From Providencia rettgeri (lineage in GTDB: Bacteria > Pseudomonadota > Gammaproteobacteria > Enterobacterales > Enterobacteriaceae): a stretch of 64,000 bases of DNA. The stretch is taken from assembly GCF_001874625.1 (NCBI RefSeq), contig NZ_CP017671.1, positions 2,914,001 through 2,978,000 of the forward strand. Direction: 5' to 3'. Both the position numbers and the translations under genes were made by a program. Positions 60,019 through 64,000 of this stretch are shown here, in pieces. Numbering within the stretch: position 1 is the first letter of the stretch; each line of letters begins with the position of its first letter. The notes under the pieces were generated by a model. That model did not search any database and was not told the origin of the DNA. It saw only the letters and a program-made list of their open reading frames with translations.

Positions 60019-61197
60019 GTGAATAACTGGCTAGCCAATATGGAAATTAATGAAATGAACTCAAAGACATTATCAATTTATTTTCGCTATACCACTACGA
60101 CACTTTGCATAAAATATATAGTAACACTACTTTTAACCTACAAAATAACTAAACGCCTTTCTATCTATATACTAAAGCTAATGGTCAAAAGAAATATAAA
60201 AATAATTACCAATAAATTAAATGGGATCTATTTTTGTGGTGAAACACTCGAGCAAGCCAAGGATGTCACTGGTATGTTAGCAAAAAACAATATATCAAGT
60301 GTCCTAGACTATGCTGTCGAAGGTGAAGAGGATGCTTCATTTTTTGATGAGGCCGTCAATTCTACACTTAGGTTAATCGAACTCGCCAGTAGTACAAACC
60401 ATATGCCCTACGTTGTAGTAAAACCATCATCGCTGGGGTCAATCACCGTATATCAGGCTAAAATTAAAAACGACCATGATTTTCTAATATATCAACCTGC
60501 TTGGGAAAAAGTACTCAGCAGATACAACCAAATTTTTGCTTATGCAAAACAAATGTCAGTATGTGTCATGATTGATGCTGAGCAATCATGGTTCCAACCT
60601 ATTATCGATAAAATCGCTATAGAAAATATGCTCAAATACAATAAGGAAAAAGCTGTTATTACACTAACATTACAATGCTATAAAAAATCATCTTATGAGT
60701 TCATCCAACTAATGAATAAGTTGGCAATAAAACACAACATAAAAATAGGTATAAAATTGGTCCGTGGCGCCTATTTAGAAGAAGAACTCCAACGAAACGA
60801 TTCTGCAAGCAACCATTTCTTCACCTCAAAACCGGCTACAGACGACAACTACAATGCTATCATTGAGTTTATTGCGATTAATATTGAAAATTTCACCCCC
60901 TTCTTTGCAACCCATAACAAAGCAAGTATCTCCAAAATATTAGAGAATACGCGGCTAACAAACCACCATTACTGGTTAGGGCAATTGTATGGCGTAGGCG
61001 ATCACATTTCACTCAATGCCGTTAAACATGGCGCTAGAGTATGTAAGTATTTGCCATATGGGCCATTTGAAAAATCTTTACCTTACTTACTTAGACGAAT
61101 AGAAGAAAATGCCGTGTCTATAACGACTTTTCGTCATGAGAATAAACTTATTCGAAAAGAAATAATATCCAGAATTGTAGGTAAAAACCATGAGTAA
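60019..61197 (+). CDS. carD: Proline dehydrogenase-like protein CarD
   Basis: CarD supplies pyrroline-5-carboxylate by oxidising proline and is thought to boost carbapenem yield. The 392-residue frame has PRODH motifs: IGIKLVRGAYLEEE (244-257), FFATHN (295-300), GQLYGVGDH (321-329) and LPYLLRRIEENA (354-365), a FAD-binding barrel. Start choice is uncertain: GTG at 60019, or ATG at 60040 or 60055; none has a strong ribosome site. The first about 55 residues carry a hydrophobic stretch (KYIVTLLLTYKITK) that may be a membrane-associating helix. The end overlaps carE by 8 bp. Confidence 0.88.
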   Translation: MNNWLANMEINEMNSKTLSIYFRYTTTTLCIKYIVTLLLTYKITKRLSIYILKLMVKRNIKIITNKLNGIYFCGETLEQAKDVTGMLAKNNISSVLDYAVEGEEDASFFDEAVNSTLRLIELASSTNHMPYVVVKPSSLGSITVYQAKIKNDHDFLIYQPAWEKVLSRYNQIFAYAKQMSVCVMIDAEQSWFQPIIDKIAIENMLKYNKEKAVITLTLQCYKKSSYEFIQLMNKLAIKHNIKIGIKLVRGAYLEEELQRNDSASNHFFTSKPATDDNYNAIIEFIAINIENFTPFFATHNKASISKILENTRLTNHHYWLGQLYGVGDHISLNAVKHGARVCKYLPYGPFEKSLPYLLRRIEENAVSITTFRHENKLIRKEIISRIVGKNHE

Positions 61198-61450
61198 AGC
61201 ACCTTATCACTTAATTATTGGTAATAATAACTTTACTATTATGCCTAATGAAACCATTCTAGAATGTGCTTATAAAAATGGAGTAAAAATAAAATATCAT
61301 TGTGCTGCTGGGCATTGTGGTAAATGTAAAGTTAAATTAATTTCAGGTGAAGTAAAGCTTGATCATTCTGGTGGTATATCCAAAGAAGATATTGCCAACG
61401 GCTTTATTTTAACTTGTTGCTCCTTTGCAAAAGGTGATATTCAGATTTAA
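61190..61450 (+). CDS. carE: 2Fe-2S ferredoxin CarE
   Basis: An 86-residue plant-type ferredoxin. The cluster ligands are Cys38, Cys43 and Cys46 in YHCAAGHCGKCKV and Cys76 (or Cys77) in ILTCCSF, the C-x4-C-x2-C...C pattern. It probably carries electrons for CarD or CarC and raises carbapenem output. It overlaps carD by 8 bp, so it is coupled to it. Confidence 0.92.
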   Translation: MSKAPYHLIIGNNNFTIMPNETILECAYKNGVKIKYHCAAGHCGKCKVKLISGEVKLDHSGGISKEDIANGFILTCCSFAKGDIQI

Positions 61451-61503
61451 CCGCGCTTGCTATTAAGTATTTTTTATTAAACTTTAAAGATAGGAATTTA
61501 AAC

Positions 61504-62052
61504 ATGAAATATTTTTTGCTTGCCTGTTGTCTAATTTTTTCAACCTTCAGCCAAGCTGCTAGCACAGATAAATATATGATGTTAATTCAGCAAGCTTTAG
61601 ATAAGCAACCACCTTTATGTTTAGGGGAAACTCAATGGCCAGTATCTATGAATAAAGGAGGGTCGATGTGGGTAAATGCGCAAATGGAAGCACTCGTTGA
61701 TGCAGGCCTAGCTAAATCGCAATGGATATCAAATCAAAAAATTTGGCAGCTAACCACGAAAGGACAAACTGAATTTAATAAGCATGGAGATTTCTGCTAT
61801 GGTCGTGTACGCATTAACAAAATTGAGAATATCATTGATGATGGTAACGGTAACACTTCTGTCATTTTTTACTATTATATAGACAAACTTCCTCTATGGG
61901 CTAAACATAAATCTATCAGAGTGGCACATACAGATTTAGACAACCTTGTTACCGGGGTTAATAACGCACGTTATCAAGCAGACTTTATGACTACCCCAGC
62001 AGGTTCAATAAAAGTTATAGGTGAGCCTTATCAATTAGATCTATTTTATTAG
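61504..62052 (+). CDS. Exported hypothetical protein in the car operon
   Basis: A 182-residue protein with a Sec signal peptide (MKYFLLACCLIFSTFSQA, cleavage likely after SQA). The mature part has PPLCLGETQWPVSM and ALVDAGLAKSQWISNQKIWQ, a helix-turn-strand pattern resembling a winged helix in an exported protein. AGGA lies 9 nt before the ATG. It is in the position between carE and the carF-like gene; Pectobacterium has no such gene there as I recall. I cannot name it; it may correspond to one of the extra small proteins of the Photorhabdus cpm cluster, which I could not check. Confidence 0.75.
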   Translation: MKYFLLACCLIFSTFSQAASTDKYMMLIQQALDKQPPLCLGETQWPVSMNKGGSMWVNAQMEALVDAGLAKSQWISNQKIWQLTTKGQTEFNKHGDFCYGRVRINKIENIIDDGNGNTSVIFYYYIDKLPLWAKHKSIRVAHTDLDNLVTGVNNARYQADFMTTPAGSIKVIGEPYQLDLFY

Positions 62053-62174
62053 ATCTACTCATACTATTCTAAAGTTTTCAAAAATAGCTAATTTCGTAAA
62101 AGTATTCACTTTTTAGTTTAAATATCTCTCAATAGAGTGCCCCTTAAATTAAACATATAGGATTTTAATACAGT

Positions 62175-63017
62175 ATGAAATACTTGGCTTCACTAATTCT
62201 ATTTATCTTACCAATCTGGAGTACCCATGCATCCTCCTCTTTATTCCAAGAAGTATATATTGACCAAGGGGATTATTACGTAGGTGCTGTTTTTGGTGAT
62301 CATGATTATAAATCAAATTCAAATGTCAAGCTTAATGGCTATTTTATTATGAATACTGAAGTAACCTACAAACTTTACGATGAGATTATTAATTGGGCAC
62401 ACGGACAAGGTTATAAGATAAATGAGGGTTGTAATGGTTCCTTTTATGATGACTGCCGTACATCTGACTTAAATAATAAAGACCATCCAATTACTAATAT
62501 TGAATGGTCTGATGCGATTGTGTTTGCTAATGCATTGAGTGAAAAAATGGGGCTAGAACCTGCCTATATAATTGCAGATAATTCTATTTTGCGAGATAGC
62601 TCACAATATAGTTTTTCAATAAATAATAATGCCAATGGTTATAGATTACCAACAATTGCAGAGTGGATGGTCGCAGCGAGAGGAGGAAATAATGGCCTAA
62701 TTGATGGTACATATGGGCATTATTATTCCGGAAGTAATAATGCAAAGGAAGTTGCCTGGTTTCCCGAACCTAATACAGAGCTATTCGGCACCAGTCCTGT
62801 TGGTAAATTAAAAGCGAATGCTCTAGGAATTTATGATATGAGTGGTAACGTATATGAATGGGTCTATGATAGCGAAACCGTGTTAGGCACAGAAATGTAT
62901 TATTTCTGTGGTGGAAGCTATTTACAACCAGCAGGCTTATCAAGTTGTGATATTCACAGCGCGGGTTTTGTTATGCCCGACATTGGTTTTAGACTAGTTC
63001 GGAGTGCGACCAAATGA
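62175..63017 (+). CDS. carF: Exported FGE/SUMF1-fold protein in the CarF position
   Basis: A 280-residue protein with a Sec signal (about 1-19, ending STHAS) and a formylglycine-generating-enzyme-like fold: FIMNTEVTYKLYDEII, HPITNIEWSDAIVFANALSE, GYRLPTIAEWMVAARGG (155-171), YDMSGNVYEWVYDSE and IGFRLVRSA. The enzyme's catalytic cysteine pair is not obvious; Cys86/94 and Cys245/258 could form disulfides. By place, just before carG with a 4-bp ATGA overlap, it corresponds to CarF, which gives producer immunity with CarG in Pectobacterium. I could not confirm that known CarF has this fold. Confidence 0.65.
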   Translation: MKYLASLILFILPIWSTHASSSLFQEVYIDQGDYYVGAVFGDHDYKSNSNVKLNGYFIMNTEVTYKLYDEIINWAHGQGYKINEGCNGSFYDDCRTSDLNNKDHPITNIEWSDAIVFANALSEKMGLEPAYIIADNSILRDSSQYSFSINNNANGYRLPTIAEWMVAARGGNNGLIDGTYGHYYSGSNNAKEVAWFPEPNTELFGTSPVGKLKANALGIYDMSGNVYEWVYDSETVLGTEMYYFCGGSYLQPAGLSSCDIHSAGFVMPDIGFRLVRSATK

Positions 63018-63550
63018 AACTTAAGAAACTCATCTATTTATTATTATTAGCTAGCTTTATGAGCAACAGTAGCACATTAGTCATGTTAAAAGATGGGCAA
63101 AATAATATAGACCTTAATAATAATGGTATTACTGACATCATTTTTTTAGCTAGCTTTGACAATAATACATCACACCCTAATCGCACTGCGACTATTTTTA
63201 TGAAAGATAACAAAAAATGGTCAATCATTCCCACTCCAGATGATAATGGGTTTATTTGGAGCGATTTTAGCCTATCTGCATCTATGGTTAAAATCTCTGA
63301 TTTTGAATTACATCAGTATAAAAACCATTATTATATGGTTAAAGGAACAAAATTTATAGATAATAACAACAGTGGAGATTTAAGTGATAATACTCAAATA
63401 AAATTCATTCGTTATAAAATAGCAAATAATGAGGTAGACCCTGGAGTCTCTAATTTATATTGGCAACCAACTGGCAGCTACATTACAATTGAGAAATACC
63501 TTAATGTAGATGATGCTTTCAAATTTTTAGATATGGCGCTATTTAAATAA
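63014..63550 (+). CDS. carG: CarG-like carbapenem immunity protein
   Basis: A 178-residue protein with an N-terminal signal (KKLIYLLLLASFMSNSS, cleavage around residue 20). Beta-strand-rich mature sequence with KWSIIPTPDDNG, SDFSLSASMVKISDFELHQY and HYYMVKGTKFIDNNNSGDLS resembles the periplasmic CarG family, whose fold is related to lysozyme inhibitors (PliI). Such proteins protect the producer from its own carbapenem by an unknown mechanism without being beta-lactamases. It overlaps carF by 4 bp. The family call is by pattern and context. Confidence 0.72.
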   Translation: MKLKKLIYLLLLASFMSNSSTLVMLKDGQNNIDLNNNGITDIIFLASFDNNTSHPNRTATIFMKDNKKWSIIPTPDDNGFIWSDFSLSASMVKISDFELHQYKNHYYMVKGTKFIDNNNSGDLSDNTQIKFIRYKIANNEVDPGVSNLYWQPTGSYITIEKYLNVDDAFKFLDMALFK

Positions 63551-63559
63551 GATCATCAT

Positions 63560-63606
63560 ATTACGGCGTACTTAAATTAATTATTTTCTGCGTCGTAATA
63601 GTTTTA
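63560..63606 (+). terminator. Terminator-like hairpin after carG
   Basis: ATTACGGCG (63560-63568) pairs with CGTCGTAAT (63591-63599) including one G-T wobble, followed by AGTTTTAGG. It lies 10 bp after carG, marking the likely end of the car operon. Confidence 0.6.
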
Positions 63607-64000
63607 GGCTGTAAGCTTAGCTTAACGCATATCGTGAGTATCATAATTTCACGATATCAATCATTTTATTATTACTTACTGGTTAAAGTCCCCTAATCCT
63701 TACTACCCCTCTCTATAAAACCCGTCAAATATTATTGCGATTATCAAAAATGGTATTTAACTCACTTTATTATTAAGACACTATTTTGATTTACTACAAG
63801 GGGTTTCCGTGGAAAAACATTTCTAAATTAATTAAAATATAAATGCAATGACTTTAACAATAATTTTTTATTTATATTGCCATCGGCTTTAGGAAACTCT
63901 CCGAGTTTAAAGTATAGGTTTTTTAATTATTTTATAACTATTTGCCATTTAACGCTCCCCATCAAACTAAATGGCTATAGATGGGGAATGTTATCAACAT
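63607..64000. other. AT-rich tail of the window
   Basis: About 390 bp of AT-rich DNA with no supported gene. TCCCCATC (63956-63963) and GATGGGGA (63980-63987) form a perfect 8-bp inverted repeat without a T-run; it may belong to the next gene beyond the edge. Confidence 0.45.

Noticed and set aside
62175-63550. Beta-lactamase-type resistance genes in the car operon
   Set aside because: Neither protein has serine beta-lactamase (SxxK, SDN, KTG) or metallo-beta-lactamase (HxHxDH) motifs.

Overview
The window looks like chromosomal DNA of an AT-rich member of the Enterobacterales, most likely Morganellaceae and probably Providencia. The backbone keeps the Escherichia coli 52-minute gene order almost gene for gene: ubiX, purF-cvpA-dedD-folC-accD-dedA-truA-usg-pdxB, fabB, mnmC, yfcL-epmC-yfcA, aroC-prmB, smrB, sixA, fadJ-fadI, yfcZ, fadL, mlaA, argW. 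Proteins resemble their E. coli counterparts closely along their length, but base composition and ERIC-like repeats differ. The genus is inferred, not proven.

Accessory DNA is spliced into this backbone. A DUF1963 gene and a four-copy, 139-bp ERIC-like tandem array separate ubiX from purF. Between pdxB and fabB lie an AraC regulator with a divergent EamA exporter, a 1555-residue SEL1-repeat protein, the TctDE/TctCBA tricarboxylate system and several unassigned AT-rich genes, some effector-like. Between prmB and smrB sits a histidine-utilisation block (permease, hutH, hutU, hutC, hutI) with two matching HutC-type operators and no hutG. After the argW tRNA come a small acetyltransferase and the mannitol operon mtlA-mtlD-mtlR, with four CRP-like sites upstream of mtlA.

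The most notable region is 56900 to 63550: a complete set of genes for a simple carbapenem beta-lactam. CarA (carbapenam synthetase), CarB (carboxymethylproline synthase), CarC (Fe/2-oxoglutarate carbapenem synthase), CarD (proline dehydrogenase-like) and CarE (2Fe-2S ferredoxin) are followed by an exported protein of unknown role, an exported formylglycine-generating-enzyme-fold protein in the CarF position and a CarG-like exported immunity protein. Known catalytic positions in CarA, CarB and CarC are retained. No carR-type LuxR regulator is present in the window, so control differs from the Pectobacterium paradigm or lies elsewhere.

Regulatory sequences readable by eye tie backbone genes to their known regulons: a PurR box before cvpA-purF, FadR-like sites before fadIJ and fadL (two), and FabR plus FadR-like sites before fabB. 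A 31-residue membrane protein preceded by a four-codon leader ORF lies between fadL and mlaA.
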